From assembly GCA_028683385.1 (NCBI GenBank), contig JAQUIJ010000011.1:170384-234383 (forward strand): a stretch of 64,000 bases of DNA. Reading direction: 5' to 3'. The notes beneath the pieces are model-generated. The model was not told the DNA's origin and ran no database searches. It was given only the letters and a program-made list of their open reading frames with translations. This document shows positions 17,899 through 26,970 of the stretch, piece after piece. Source of the stretch: Prolixibacteraceae bacterium (GTDB taxonomy: Bacteria > Bacteroidota > Bacteroidia > Bacteroidales > Prolixibacteraceae). Numbering within the stretch: position 1 is the stretch's first letter; each line of letters starts with the position of its first letter. Made by a program: the position numbers and the translations under genes.

Positions 17899-18864
17899 TT
17901 ATTTCATCAATTCAGTAATAATGTCTTCAACCGAAAGATTCTCAGCTTCAGCCTTGTAGTTTTTAATTACGCGGTGACGGAGAATGCTTATGGCTACTTT
18001 TTTAATGTCATCAATATCAGGAGAATATTTACCCTGAAGGGCAGCTAACGTTTTTGCGCCTAAAACCAGGTATTGTGATGCACGTGGCCCTGCTCCCCAT
18101 TTGAGGTATTTGTTGCTGATTGGAGCTGCCAATTCAGTATTTGGGCGTGTTTTGGCCGATAGTCCCACCGCATATTTTAGCACATTTTCGTTCACCGGCA
18201 CTTTCATTACCAATTCCTGAAAGTAACGGATTTCTTCTTTCGAAATAATCTCATTCAGGTGAGTTGAAAAGTCGGAAGTTGTATTCCGGACAATCGTTAA
18301 CTCGTCTTCAAACTTGGGATAATCGAGCCATATCGAAAACATAAACCGGTCGAGCTGGGCTTCTGGCAGTGGATATGTACCTTCCTGTTCGATTGGATTT
18401 TGTGTTGCCAGAACAAAAAATGGTTTGTCGAGTTCGTATTTTTGACCAGCGGCAGTAACCGAACGTTCCTGCATGGCTTCGAGCAAAGCCGCCTGCGTTT
18501 TGGGTGGTGTACGGTTGATTTCGTCGGCCAGAATGATGTTGGCGAAGATAGGACCACGAATAAATTTGAATTCACGGTCTTTGTCCAGAATTTCAGTTCC
18601 GATGATGTCAGAAGGCATCAAGTCGGGTGTAAACTGAATACGTTTGTATTGAAGGCCAAGTACCTCGGAAATCGTATTGACAAGCAATGTTTTGGCCAGT
18701 CCTGGAACACCAATAAGCAAACAGTGTCCACGGCTAAACATAGCGACCAATACCTGATCGATGATTTCATCTTGTCCGTATATCCGTTTTTTTACCTCGG
18801 AGCGTAGCTGATCGAATTTACGACTCAGTTCATTTACTGCTTCAACTTCATTCTTAAATGCCAT
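17899..18864 (-). CDS. MoxR-family AAA+ ATPase
   Basis: 321 residues, the normal MoxR length. Walker A GVPGLAKT is at residues 52-59, Walker B plus MoxR signature ILADEINRTPPKTQAALLEAM at about 111-131, sensor motif ATQNPIEQEGTYPLPEAQLDRF follows, and the lid ends with ISILRHRVIKNY. MoxR proteins are chaperone-like ATPases, often acting with von Willebrand A-domain proteins on periplasmic or metalloprotein assembly. In many Bacteroidota the gene is followed by a DUF58 gene and BatA-type genes; here none is present, and it instead sits between PPIase genes and an OstA-like gene. This suggests, but does not show, an envelope-maturation role. Confidence 0.93.
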   Translation of the reverse strand: MAFKNEVEAVNELSRKFDQLRSEVKKRIYGQDEIIDQVLVAMFSRGHCLLIGVPGLAKTLLVNTISEVLGLQYKRIQFTPDLMPSDIIGTEILDKDREFKFIRGPIFANIILADEINRTPPKTQAALLEAMQERSVTAAGQKYELDKPFFVLATQNPIEQEGTYPLPEAQLDRFMFSIWLDYPKFEDELTIVRNTTSDFSTHLNEIISKEEIRYFQELVMKVPVNENVLKYAVGLSAKTRPNTELAAPISNKYLKWGAGPRASQYLVLGAKTLAALQGKYSPDIDDIKKVAISILRHRVIKNYKAEAENLSVEDIITELMK

Positions 18865-19026
18865 CTTTTCTTCCTTATTCTGAAATAATTAAGCTCAAAC
18901 TAAGAGCCCAATCCGATTTTAGTTTTAATATTAAACCCAATTTGAATTGAGCTATTGTGCCAGAAGTTATGTTTTTACCTTGATGATAATCTTTACGCCG
19001 GCACTCGATCCCATTTTATTAATTAA

Positions 19027-19046
19027 CCCCGGTTTGAGAACCGGGG
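19027..19046. repeat. perfect palindrome CCCCGGTT-tgag-AACCGGGG
   Basis: An 8-bp GC-rich stem with a 4-nt loop in the 273-bp gap between the PPIase and MoxR genes. No T-tract follows on either strand, so termination is possible but not evident; the sequence resembles a REP-type unit. Confidence 0.55.
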
Positions 19047-19105
19047 CTAATGATATCTTTGCTTTTAGAAAAATAACTATAACGTATTGCATGTCATAGA
19101 GTCAA

Positions 19106-19133
19106 ACTTAGAACTCCTGACTTATAACTCATA
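19106..19133. repeat. heptanucleotide tandem array (4 units)
   Basis: Units ACTTAGA, ACTCCTG, ACTTATA, ACTCATA, all starting with AC and in exact 7-bp register, immediately downstream of the PPIase stop codon at 19138. Confidence 0.55.
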
Positions 19134-19137
19134 ACAC

Positions 19138-20490
19138 TTATTTCATCCAACCTTTGTACTTGAAATTACAGTTGAGATAAGTATCGTCGATGTGAACATA
19201 GGTTCCCGATTGTTTCTCGCGAATCCATGTGTCAAGAGTCTTTTCTTTTTTCGAAGCCATATAAATATTGCTCAATTCAACGTAATCGTCACGCAGGTTG
19301 GCTGGATGCGCGTTAGTCTTGTTTATCAGTTTAACGATTTTATAAACAGGCCGTTGCTTATCATCAACGGTTTTAAATGGTTTCGAAATTTCGTTGATGT
19401 TCATTTTTGTAATTACCTTGCTGACATCAGGATCAAGTTCACTCAATTTCCATTTTGAATCTCCGGTTTCAGGGTTGATAACGATACCACCGTTGTTGCG
19501 CGAATCTTTATCGTATGAATACCGCATGGCAGCATCTTCAAATTTAAAAGTCCCTTTCCGGATAAAGTCTGCAATACTATCGATCTGGCTAAAGGCTTTT
19601 TCCATAGCTTTTGGTGAAGGTTTTGGCATCATGATGATGTGGCGTGTTTTAATCTGTTCGCCTTTGCGGTCAACTACCTGAATGATGTGATATCCAAAAT
19701 CACTTTTTACCACGTTCGAAATTTTGTCACCTTTCAGGTTGAATGCTGCTGCTGCGTATGCAGGATCGAGTTGTCCACGTCCCATGTAATCCAATTCACC
19801 GCCGTTTCGGGCTGAGCCATCCTCTGAATACATAACCGCTAAAGGAGCAAAACTGCTTTCGCCTGTTTCAATACGGCGTTTTAACTCGCGAAGCGTAGAT
19901 TTGATACGGTCTTCTTCTTCCAAACTGATAATTGGCTGAACGACAATCTGGGCATATTCAATCTGAGCATCAATCTGTGGTATTTCTGCTTCAGGTAAAT
20001 TTTTAAAATGGTAACGAACTTCGGCAGGAGTAACAGTAACTTTGTCGATAATCTTATTCTGCATTTGCTGCGTCATCTGCTGGTTTTTGATGACTTCCTG
20101 CAAATCGGCTTTCAAATCAATGATCGATTTTTTGAAGTAGGCTTCTACTTCTTTTTCAGAGCCAAGATGTGACGTGAAATATTGTATGCGTTGTTCCAGA
20201 TTCTGGTTCAACTGGCTATCGCTAACCGTAATGGTCGTATCCAATTCTGCTTCAGCAAGAAGTAATTTCTCGACGAGTAAATTTTCAAGAATTTCACATT
20301 TCATATCACCTTCTGTGGTTATTCCCTGTGCCTGTTGTTGTTGGTACATGCCTTCAATGTCCGATTTCAGAATAATATTTTTTCCTACTACGGCCACAAT
20401 CTGGTCCACAACTTTATCTTGCGCCTGGGTCTGATTGCTGATTACAATACATCCCGTCAGGATAAATAAACCAATTAGTTTTCTGATCAT
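19138..20490 (-). CDS. periplasmic peptidyl-prolyl isomerase, SurA type
   Basis: 450 residues with a signal peptide (cleaved near NQTQAQ, residue 24). A SurA N-terminal chaperone domain spans about 25-165 (DQIVAVVGKNIILKSDIEG). Two parvulin/PpiC domains follow: the first ends with VKSDFGYHIIQVVDRKGEQ, the second is weaker (IDSIADFIRKGTFKFEDAAMRYSYD). The last residues (NCNFKYKGWMK) are an ending I associate with Bacteroidota SurA homologs. It likely escorts outer-membrane proteins through the periplasm. It is the third of three consecutive PPIase-type genes; only 6 bp separate it from the lipoprotein gene upstream. Confidence 0.9.
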   Translation of the reverse strand: MIRKLIGLFILTGCIVISNQTQAQDKVVDQIVAVVGKNIILKSDIEGMYQQQQAQGITTEGDMKCEILENLLVEKLLLAEAELDTTITVSDSQLNQNLEQRIQYFTSHLGSEKEVEAYFKKSIIDLKADLQEVIKNQQMTQQMQNKIIDKVTVTPAEVRYHFKNLPEAEIPQIDAQIEYAQIVVQPIISLEEEDRIKSTLRELKRRIETGESSFAPLAVMYSEDGSARNGGELDYMGRGQLDPAYAAAAFNLKGDKISNVVKSDFGYHIIQVVDRKGEQIKTRHIIMMPKPSPKAMEKAFSQIDSIADFIRKGTFKFEDAAMRYSYDKDSRNNGGIVINPETGDSKWKLSELDPDVSKVITKMNINEISKPFKTVDDKQRPVYKIVKLINKTNAHPANLRDDYVELSNIYMASKKEKTLDTWIREKQSGTYVHIDDTYLNCNFKYKGWMK

Positions 20491-20496
20491 AAACGA

Positions 20497-21351
20497 TTAT
20501 TTTTTTGTTTTAAATAGTTTTACTTTATTCTTATCAAGGCCTTCCTTGTATATATCTTTTTCAATTTGTTTTAAGAAATCGATTTTCTGTTTGCTTAAAA
20601 TCAGGTTTCTAATGTCGTTCTCAACATATTCGATTGGCGAAACTTGTCCCGAAAGCTTATAATCCCGAATGCAGACAATATAGTAATAATTCATATCAGT
20701 GCTTTCCACAATGCGGTTTCTTTCCAGAAACTGATTCTGATCTTTTATTTCAGCCGGTATATTTCTCAGAACCATATCGGCCGAAACCCACTGATCGTTA
20801 AAACGGTCGTAAGCCTTGGCATAGCTCATACAATATTCATTGAGCTTTGCTTGTTTTTCTTTATTTTCCGACATGCACAAATCCTTGATGTTATCAGGAT
20901 TTGAAACCTGTACCGGTATCTTAATGTAAATGGCTTTTACAATGTTTCGGTTCAGGATAAAGCTTTCACGATGTTCGTTAAAATACTTTTGAATATTCGT
21001 ATCCGATACTGTGGTGTCCATTTTTTCCTTTACCAATTCATTTTTATATCTGTACACCAAAAGAGAATTGCGATATTCTTCCAATTCTTTGCTTACATCT
21101 TTTTGTTCAGGCTTCAGATTTTCTTCGGCTTTTAAAAGCAACAGTTCGCGTTGAACCCATTTTTTGACATAATCGTCGGCCCAAAGTGCACTATCGTTCG
21201 CATCCAGGTAATTAGGAATATATCCTGAAAGTTCCTTCATGGTTAAAATACGGTCGCCAACTTTTGCAATGGGCTCTCCGTTATCAACAAATAAGTTACA
21301 TGCCGTCAGAAAAAATGCTAAAAAGCTAATATATAAAGCAGTTCTTCTCAT
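20497..21351 (-). CDS. lipoprotein of the SurA/PPIase operon
   Basis: 284 residues with a lipoprotein signal (lipobox LTAC, Cys18). The segment after it (PIAKVGDRILTMKELSGYIP) is the start of a SurA N-terminal-like domain. The middle is helical and charged. A segment at 180-230 (KAYDRFNDQWVSADMVLRNIP) looks like a reduced parvulin region without a clear active-site pattern, so chaperone rather than isomerase function is more likely. It overlaps the upstream PPIase gene by 4 bp (ATGA-type) and is 6 bp from the downstream one, so all three are translated from one mRNA. Confidence 0.75.
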   Translation of the reverse strand: MRRTALYISFLAFFLTACNLFVDNGEPIAKVGDRILTMKELSGYIPNYLDANDSALWADDYVKKWVQRELLLLKAEENLKPEQKDVSKELEEYRNSLLVYRYKNELVKEKMDTTVSDTNIQKYFNEHRESFILNRNIVKAIYIKIPVQVSNPDNIKDLCMSENKEKQAKLNEYCMSYAKAYDRFNDQWVSADMVLRNIPAEIKDQNQFLERNRIVESTDMNYYYIVCIRDYKLSGQVSPIEYVENDIRNLILSKQKIDFLKQIEKDIYKEGLDKNKVKLFKTKK

Positions 21352-23414
21352 TCAATTACCGGAATTTTTTTCAATACGTTCTGATTTATCGAGACCGGAT
21401 ATTTTTTAAGTAACGAGTCAACCCATTCTTTTTCAATTTGTTCCTGAAAGTCAGAGGAGTAAAGTCCCCAGGCATCTTTAAGATCCTTCATTTCGCTCGC
21501 AACTATTTTTCCGTGGACAAAGGTAGTAGTTTCATCAAAACCTGAAGGTTTTGCTCCTCCCCAAATGAAATAATCGACAATTGGATTTTCTCCTTTTTCA
21601 AAAGCTACATCAGTAACCTGTATATTATTTTCAGTTTTTGTATTGAAAAGATCAATCAATTCTTGTTTGCTGAGTTCTTTCCCATTTAAAAGCGTTTCGA
21701 CGTTCGAACGGGTTTCCGTGTCTTTTGCCTGAATAATAAAACCTTTGAAACGATCGCCCCAATAGTGTTTTTTTGTGGTATGATCAAAATAGTTTTGCAG
21801 TCGTGTCGTATCGGTTGTGGCCACATCCCAGATTTTATCTTTCGAGATATTGAATAACAGAATTCCATCGTGATATTCCTGATACAGGCGGGCAAAGTCG
21901 GGATATTTCTTTTCCAGTTGCGAATTTTCGTAAGCCAGGAGTTCCTGGTTGATGTATTTGTTGAGCATTTCTTTTAATTGAGCTTCAGCCTTATTGACTA
22001 TAAGCGCAAATTTCTGTTTCTGAAGAAAATCAATAAAAGCGCCAACCTTCAATTTTTGATCAGCAAAGGTAATCAACAGTTTTTCATTAAGCTTTTTATC
22101 GGAGTTTATGTTTTTCCAAATAGCCGAATCGGATACCGAACCAATCAATCTGCTGAAAATGGGCTCATCAATTTTTAGTTGGTATTCGGCGCGTAATTTT
22201 CGATCGAATGCTTCGTCGCTGTGTTTACTAATTGCTGGATTTTGCTTGATTTTGGCTTCAAGGTCTGGACGCAACTTTTCTAATGGTTGCGTGGTTTTTC
22301 GTTCGAGCCGTTTGATGATGTGCCAGCCATAGGGAGTTCGGATTACCGGCGAAATATCGCCATCATTTTTCAGTGCAAATGCAGCTTCAGCAAATTGAGG
22401 CACCATGTTGTTTGGTGTGAACCAGTTCATTACCCCTTCTTCGTTTGATAGTTGCTTGTCGTCGGAATACTTTTTGGCTAGCTTGGCAAAATCGGCTCCG
22501 GAAGTAGCTTCTTGCCAGATGCTGTCGGCTTTAAGTTTCAGATTGGCAATGGTTTCTTCGCTAGCTTGTTTCGGAAACATTTTCATAATGTGCGCCACTT
22601 TAATCTCTCCGGCAGCTAATCGTTCATCCTGTACTTTAATCAGATGGTATCCAAAGCGGGTACGAACAATTTCAGAAACCTGACCAACCGGTGTGCGATA
22701 AGTCATATCTTCAAACGGGAAAACCATTTGGAAAGCAGAAAAATAACCCAAAAGACCTCTGTTTTGAACTGCAGAAGGATCTTCTGAATATTTAGCAGCC
22801 ATCTCGTTGAAATCTGCTCCAGCTATAATCTGATTGCGTAGATCGTTGATTTTATTCCATGCAAGTAAAGTATCTGCCGGCGATGCTTCAGGAGTCACCC
22901 GAATTAACAAATGACTGGCTTTTCGCTCATATTGCGTGCGGTAATAAGCTGTTTTTACCATTTCTTCATTAAAACTAACATCGGTGAGGTAAGGTTTTGC
23001 CAAATCCTTACGGTAGCCTTCAAGTTCTTCCCTGTACGAACGAACGGTGTCGTATCCCAGTTTCTCGGCTTCAAGTATTTTTAGTTTAAATTTGATGTAT
23101 AAATCGAGGTATTCCTCCGGCGATTTCACATCTTTTTTGTCCAGAATGTTTGTATTGTTTTTTCGGTAGTTGGCTTCAAATTCTTCTCTGCTCACCTTCT
23201 CAGTACCAATATTTACTACTGTTTCACTCTTCTTTTGCGCTGAAAGAGTCAACGAAAATAAGATGAAAAGAATAGTTGTGAATGCTCCAGGTTTCAAGCT
23301 CCAATCCCAATAATGTCGGGTCGCGGATTGTTGGTTGCGGGTTAGCTTTTGTGCTCCGATTTCCGATCTCCGGTCTCCGGTCTCCGGTCTTCTGACTTCT
23401 GACTTCCTAAACAT
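21348..23414 (-). CDS. periplasmic PPIase with two parvulin domains, SurA type; N-terminus doubtful
   Basis: Two parvulin domains are clear (SHLLIRVTPEASPADTLLA to TRFGYHLIKVQDER, and KVAHIMKMFPKQA to RTPYGWHIIKRLER), followed by a long C-terminal helical region. The first Met gives 688 residues, but residues 1-39 are encoded by the heptanucleotide repeats at 23315-23405 and look non-biological (SEVRRPETGDRRSEIG). A TTG at 23297 would give MKPGAFTTILFILFSLTLSA followed by Q, a proper signal peptide, and is my preferred start (649 residues). The ATG at 23414 touches the guaB stop. Role as for SurA: periplasmic folding of outer-membrane proteins. Confidence 0.85.
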   Translation of the reverse strand: MFRKSEVRRPETGDRRSEIGAQKLTRNQQSATRHYWDWSLKPGAFTTILFILFSLTLSAQKKSETVVNIGTEKVSREEFEANYRKNNTNILDKKDVKSPEEYLDLYIKFKLKILEAEKLGYDTVRSYREELEGYRKDLAKPYLTDVSFNEEMVKTAYYRTQYERKASHLLIRVTPEASPADTLLAWNKINDLRNQIIAGADFNEMAAKYSEDPSAVQNRGLLGYFSAFQMVFPFEDMTYRTPVGQVSEIVRTRFGYHLIKVQDERLAAGEIKVAHIMKMFPKQASEETIANLKLKADSIWQEATSGADFAKLAKKYSDDKQLSNEEGVMNWFTPNNMVPQFAEAAFALKNDGDISPVIRTPYGWHIIKRLERKTTQPLEKLRPDLEAKIKQNPAISKHSDEAFDRKLRAEYQLKIDEPIFSRLIGSVSDSAIWKNINSDKKLNEKLLITFADQKLKVGAFIDFLQKQKFALIVNKAEAQLKEMLNKYINQELLAYENSQLEKKYPDFARLYQEYHDGILLFNISKDKIWDVATTDTTRLQNYFDHTTKKHYWGDRFKGFIIQAKDTETRSNVETLLNGKELSKQELIDLFNTKTENNIQVTDVAFEKGENPIVDYFIWGGAKPSGFDETTTFVHGKIVASEMKDLKDAWGLYSSDFQEQIEKEWVDSLLKKYPVSINQNVLKKIPVIE
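23315..23342. repeat. degenerate heptanucleotide array (4 units)
   Basis: Plus-strand units GTCGGGT, CGCGGAT, TGTTGGT, TGCGGGT, in 7-bp register, just upstream of the second array. Confidence 0.5.
23354..23405. repeat. heptanucleotide tandem array (7 units plus partial)
   Basis: CTCCGAT, TTCCGAT, three perfect CTCCGGT, two CTTCTGA and a partial CTTCC in uninterrupted 7-bp register, between guaB and the PPIase. It is translated as the first residues of the PPIase if the ATG at 23414 is used. Confidence 0.8.
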
Positions 23415-24887
23415 CTATCTGGAACTGTAATTAGGTGATTCACTGGTGATACTCACGTCGTGCGGATGACTTTCCTGCATTCCGGAGTTGGTAATTCGTA
23501 TAAATTTGGCATGTTGAAGTGTCTCAATGTTTTTGGCTCCGCAATAGCCCATTCCAGCCCTGATTCCACCAGTTAGCTGGTGAAGCACTTCGTCGAGCGA
23601 GCCTTTGTATGGAACTCTTGCAACGATTCCTTCCGGAACCAGTTTTTTAATATCGTCTTCCATATCCTGAAAGTAACGGTCTTTGGAGCCAGTTTGCATG
23701 GCTTCAACCGAACCCATTCCACGGTAGGTTTTAAATTTGCGTCCCTGAAACAAGATGGTGTCGCCTGGCGATTCATCAACTCCGGCAAAAAGCGATCCAG
23801 CCATAATGGAATGTGCGCCGGCTGCCAAAGCCTTCACGATGTCGCCCGAATAACGAATGCCGCCATCGGCAATTACCGGAACCCCACTTTTTTTAATGGC
23901 CTTACTCACATTGTAAATGGCTGAAAGTTGCGGAATTCCGACTCCGGCAATCACCCGGGTGGTGCAGATCGATCCGGGACCAATACCCACTTTTACGGCA
24001 TCAGCACCAGCCAAAACCAAATCCGATGCAGCTTCGGGAGTGGCAATGTTTCCGGCCACAAAATCAATTTCAGGATATTTGTTTTTTGCTTTTTTGAGCA
24101 TATCCAAAACATACTTCGAATGGCCATGAGCGGTATCAATCACAATTGCATCAACCTGCGCCAAAACCAGTTCGTCGATCCGATCCATGGTGTCGCAGGC
24201 AATTCCAACTGCTGCAGCAACTCTTAGGCGCCCTTTCTGGTCTTTCGAAGCCAGTGGCTTGTCTTTCGCTTTGGTAATGTCTTTATAGGTGATCAGAGCA
24301 AGCAGTTTATTGTTGCCATCGACCACAGGCAGCTTTTCGATTTTGTATTTCTGAAGTATTTCTGAAGCCAATTCGAGCGAGGTAGAAATGTTGGTGGTGA
24401 CCAGATTATCTTTGGTCATCACCTGCGAAACCAGTTTGTTCATGTCTGTTTCGAAACGCAGGTCGCGGTTGGTTACAATGCCAACCAAACAGCCATGATC
24501 GTCAATAACCGGAATACCTCCGATTTTGAACGTTTTCATCAGACCAATGGCATCGCGAACCGTCTTTTCTTTTGAGATTGTAACCGGATCGTAAATCATT
24601 CCGTTTTCTGCACGTTTAACGCTGGCAACCTGTTTGGCTTGCTCGGCAATGCTCATGTTTTTGTGAATCACACCAATACCGCCACCTCGGGCAATAGCAA
24701 TAGCCATCAGCGAATCGGTTACCGTATCCATAGCCGCTGTTACAATGGGTGTGTGCAGCCTGATGTTTCGGGTAAACCACGACGATAGTTCAACCTCGCG
24801 TGGTAAAACTTCTGAATAAGAGGGTATTAGTAATACATCATCAAAAGTTAAACCTTCGGATACAACTTTATCGGCGAAAAACGACAT
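23415..24887 (-). CDS. guaB: IMP dehydrogenase
   Basis: NAD-dependent oxidation of IMP to XMP, the committed step to GTP; 490 residues, standard length. The barrel starts with [15 protein letters not shown], and two CBS domains lie at about 95-210 (for example [20 protein letters not shown]). The catalytic loop is [17 protein letters not shown] with the nucleophilic Cys in SICTTR. The flap contains [10 protein letters not shown] and [10 protein letters not shown]. Cytoplasmic tetramer. It is transcribed from its own promoter and stops 1 bp before the ATG of the SurA-type gene, which places purine synthesis and envelope chaperones on one transcript; this gene order recurs in Bacteroidota. Confidence 0.97.
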   Translation of the reverse strand: MSFFADKVVSEGLTFDDVLLIPSYSEVLPREVELSSWFTRNIRLHTPIVTAAMDTVTDSLMAIAIARGGGIGVIHKNMSIAEQAKQVASVKRAENGMIYDPVTISKEKTVRDAIGLMKTFKIGGIPVIDDHGCLVGIVTNRDLRFETDMNKLVSQVMTKDNLVTTNISTSLELASEILQKYKIEKLPVVDGNNKLLALITYKDITKAKDKPLASKDQKGRLRVAAAVGIACDTMDRIDELVLAQVDAIVIDTAHGHSKYVLDMLKKAKNKYPEIDFVAGNIATPEAASDLVLAGADAVKVGIGPGSICTTRVIAGVGIPQLSAIYNVSKAIKKSGVPVIADGGIRYSGDIVKALAAGAHSIMAGSLFAGVDESPGDTILFQGRKFKTYRGMGSVEAMQTGSKDRYFQDMEDDIKKLVPEGIVARVPYKGSLDEVLHQLTGGIRAGMGYCGAKNIETLQHAKFIRITNSGMQESHPHDVSITSESPNYSSR

Positions 24888-24918
24888 TTATGTGTATTTT
24901 TATGTTTTGGTTAAAGAA

Positions 24919-24945
24919 CAAAACTACGAAAAAAACATGTACAAA
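24919..24945 (-). promoter_or_regulatory. promoter of guaB
   Basis: Minus strand TAGTTTTG (24919-24926) is an exact -7 box; TTTG (24942-24945) lies 15 nt upstream, a short spacer. The leader would be about 30 nt. Confidence 0.5.
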
Positions 24946-25012
24946 TGTCCTGATTTTTTTTGCGGTATCCAGCCTATAAACTTTAATGTATCTTAAAATT
25001 TGTTAAGCAGAA

Positions 25013-26917
25013 TTGAGCCAATTTACACAAATATTAACCAAATACTGGGGCTATGCCGCATTCCGACCCTTGCAGGAGGAGATCATCCAGTCGGTTGATC
25101 AGGGGAAAGATACGCTTGGACTGATGCCAACCGGTGGCGGTAAATCGGTTACTTACCAGGTGTACTCGCTCTCGAAACCGGGAATCTGTTTGGTGATAAC
25201 TCCGCTTATTGCCCTGATGAAAGATCAGGTGGAAAACCTGAACCAGCGCGGCATTAAGGCTTTGGCGATTTATTCTGGAATGACTGCCCAGGAAATTAAG
25301 ATAGCCATGGACCATGCAGCCTGGGGCGATTATAAATTTTTATACCTGTCGCCTGAGCGTATTGCTACGGAGCGTTTTCGTGAGCGCATCAATCAATTGG
25401 ATGTGAACCTGATTGCAGTGGATGAAGCGCATTGTATTTCGCAGTGGGGGTATGATTTTCGTCCGTCGTACCTTCGGATTGCCGAATTGCGTGATTTGTT
25501 GCCCGATGTTCCGGTTTTGGCTGTAACAGCGACTGCAACAGAAAAGGTGATTGACGATATTCAGGATCAACTGAAATTCAGGAAGAAAAATGTGTTACGA
25601 ACCAGCTATTACCGGAGCAATCTGGTTTATTTGGTCAGGAACGAAGAGGATAAGGTGAATTACCTGGTAAAGGCTGTTCAGAAAGCCAAAGGAACCGGAA
25701 TTGTATATGTGAAAAGCCGGAAACTGACACGCGAAATCAGCGATTTGCTGCGGAAAAACGAAATTTCAGCCGATTATTACCATGCTGGTTTGCCGTCTAA
25801 AATCAGGTCCGCGAAACAGGAAGACTGGAAAAGCGGCAAAAGTCGGGTGATTGTTTCGACCAATGCGTTTGGAATGGGCATCGACAAAGCCGATGTGCGG
25901 TTTGTGATTCATCTGGAAGCGCCCGATTCGGTGGAAGCGTATTTTCAGGAAGCGGGTAGGGCAGGGCGCGACGGAAAACCCGCATGGTCGGTTTTGTTGT
26001 ACAACAACAGCGATAAAGTGAAATTGGAGCGAAATGTGGTCAAAGTATTTCCTGAACCTGATGTGATCAAGCGCATTTATGAGGCGATCTGCAATTTCTA
26101 CCAGTTGGCAGTAGGTTTTGGGAAAGACCAGTCGTTTGAGTTTAGCATGGGTGCGTTTGCTGCGAGCTTTTCATTTCAAATTACTACAGTTTACAATAGC
26201 CTGAAAATTCTTCAGCGCGAAGGTTACCTCGAATTAACCGATGAACTTGACAATCCCTCGAAAGTGTATTTTCAGGTCGACCGCGACGATTTGTACAAGT
26301 TTCAGGTGGCCAACGCCGAGTTCGACGGGTTCATCAAATTGTTGTTGCGCTCGTACACCGGGTTGTTTACCAACTATGTTTCGATTGAGGAAGAACTGAT
26401 GGCAAAGCGCGCCAATGTCAGTCCTGATCTGGTTTATCAGTTCCTGACCCGTTTGAGGACCATGCGTGTAATCGACTACATTCCGCAGAAGAAAACGCCG
26501 TTTATCATTTTTGTGAAAGAACGGATCGACCTCGACCGGTTGAAAATCAGCAAGGAAAATTACGAGGATCGAAAGCGCGATTACATCCGGAGAATTGATG
26601 CTGTTGTTCATTATGCTTCGTCGGGACACAAGTGCCGTAGCCAGTTGTTGCTGCAATATTTTGGTGAAACCGAATCGGTTCGCTGTGGAAAATGCGATGT
26701 GTGTATGGAACGAAATGAGCTGAATGTGAGTAAATACGAGTTCGATACGTTGTGTGAGCAGATCAAAAAAGCATTGCTCGAACCTTGTTTTTACGAAGAA
26801 TTGTTGGCAAAAATCGAGGGAAAACCGGATAATGTGGTAAAAGTGGTGCGCTGGCTTCTGGAAAATGAAAAGATCGTTTACCGGGTTGATAACCGAATGG
26901 AATGGCGAAAAAGTTAG
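25013..26917 (+). CDS. recQ: ATP-dependent DNA helicase RecQ
   Basis: 634 residues. The start must be TTG at 25013 or very close, because a stop codon lies three codons upstream and no Met precedes the conserved RPLQEEII. Helicase motifs: Walker A TGGGKS (40-45), DEAH (137-140) in VDEAHCISQWGYDFRP, motif III AVTATAT, motif V STNAFGMGIDK and motif VI QEAGRAGRDG. The zinc-binding RQC part has CRS, then CGKCDVC around residues 544-565, followed by a winged-helix region. There is no recognisable HRDC domain, so this is a short RecQ. It unwinds recombination intermediates and is divergent from guaB. Confidence 0.95.
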   Translation: MSQFTQILTKYWGYAAFRPLQEEIIQSVDQGKDTLGLMPTGGGKSVTYQVYSLSKPGICLVITPLIALMKDQVENLNQRGIKALAIYSGMTAQEIKIAMDHAAWGDYKFLYLSPERIATERFRERINQLDVNLIAVDEAHCISQWGYDFRPSYLRIAELRDLLPDVPVLAVTATATEKVIDDIQDQLKFRKKNVLRTSYYRSNLVYLVRNEEDKVNYLVKAVQKAKGTGIVYVKSRKLTREISDLLRKNEISADYYHAGLPSKIRSAKQEDWKSGKSRVIVSTNAFGMGIDKADVRFVIHLEAPDSVEAYFQEAGRAGRDGKPAWSVLLYNNSDKVKLERNVVKVFPEPDVIKRIYEAICNFYQLAVGFGKDQSFEFSMGAFAASFSFQITTVYNSLKILQREGYLELTDELDNPSKVYFQVDRDDLYKFQVANAEFDGFIKLLLRSYTGLFTNYVSIEEELMAKRANVSPDLVYQFLTRLRTMRVIDYIPQKKTPFIIFVKERIDLDRLKISKENYEDRKRDYIRRIDAVVHYASSGHKCRSQLLLQYFGETESVRCGKCDVCMERNELNVSKYEFDTLCEQIKKALLEPCFYEELLAKIEGKPDNVVKVVRWLLENEKIVYRVDNRMEWRKS

Positions 26918-26970
26918 AATTGCTTTGCGCTATTGTTGGTCTGGTGGTTGAGTGTCTGTAGTTGTTGATT

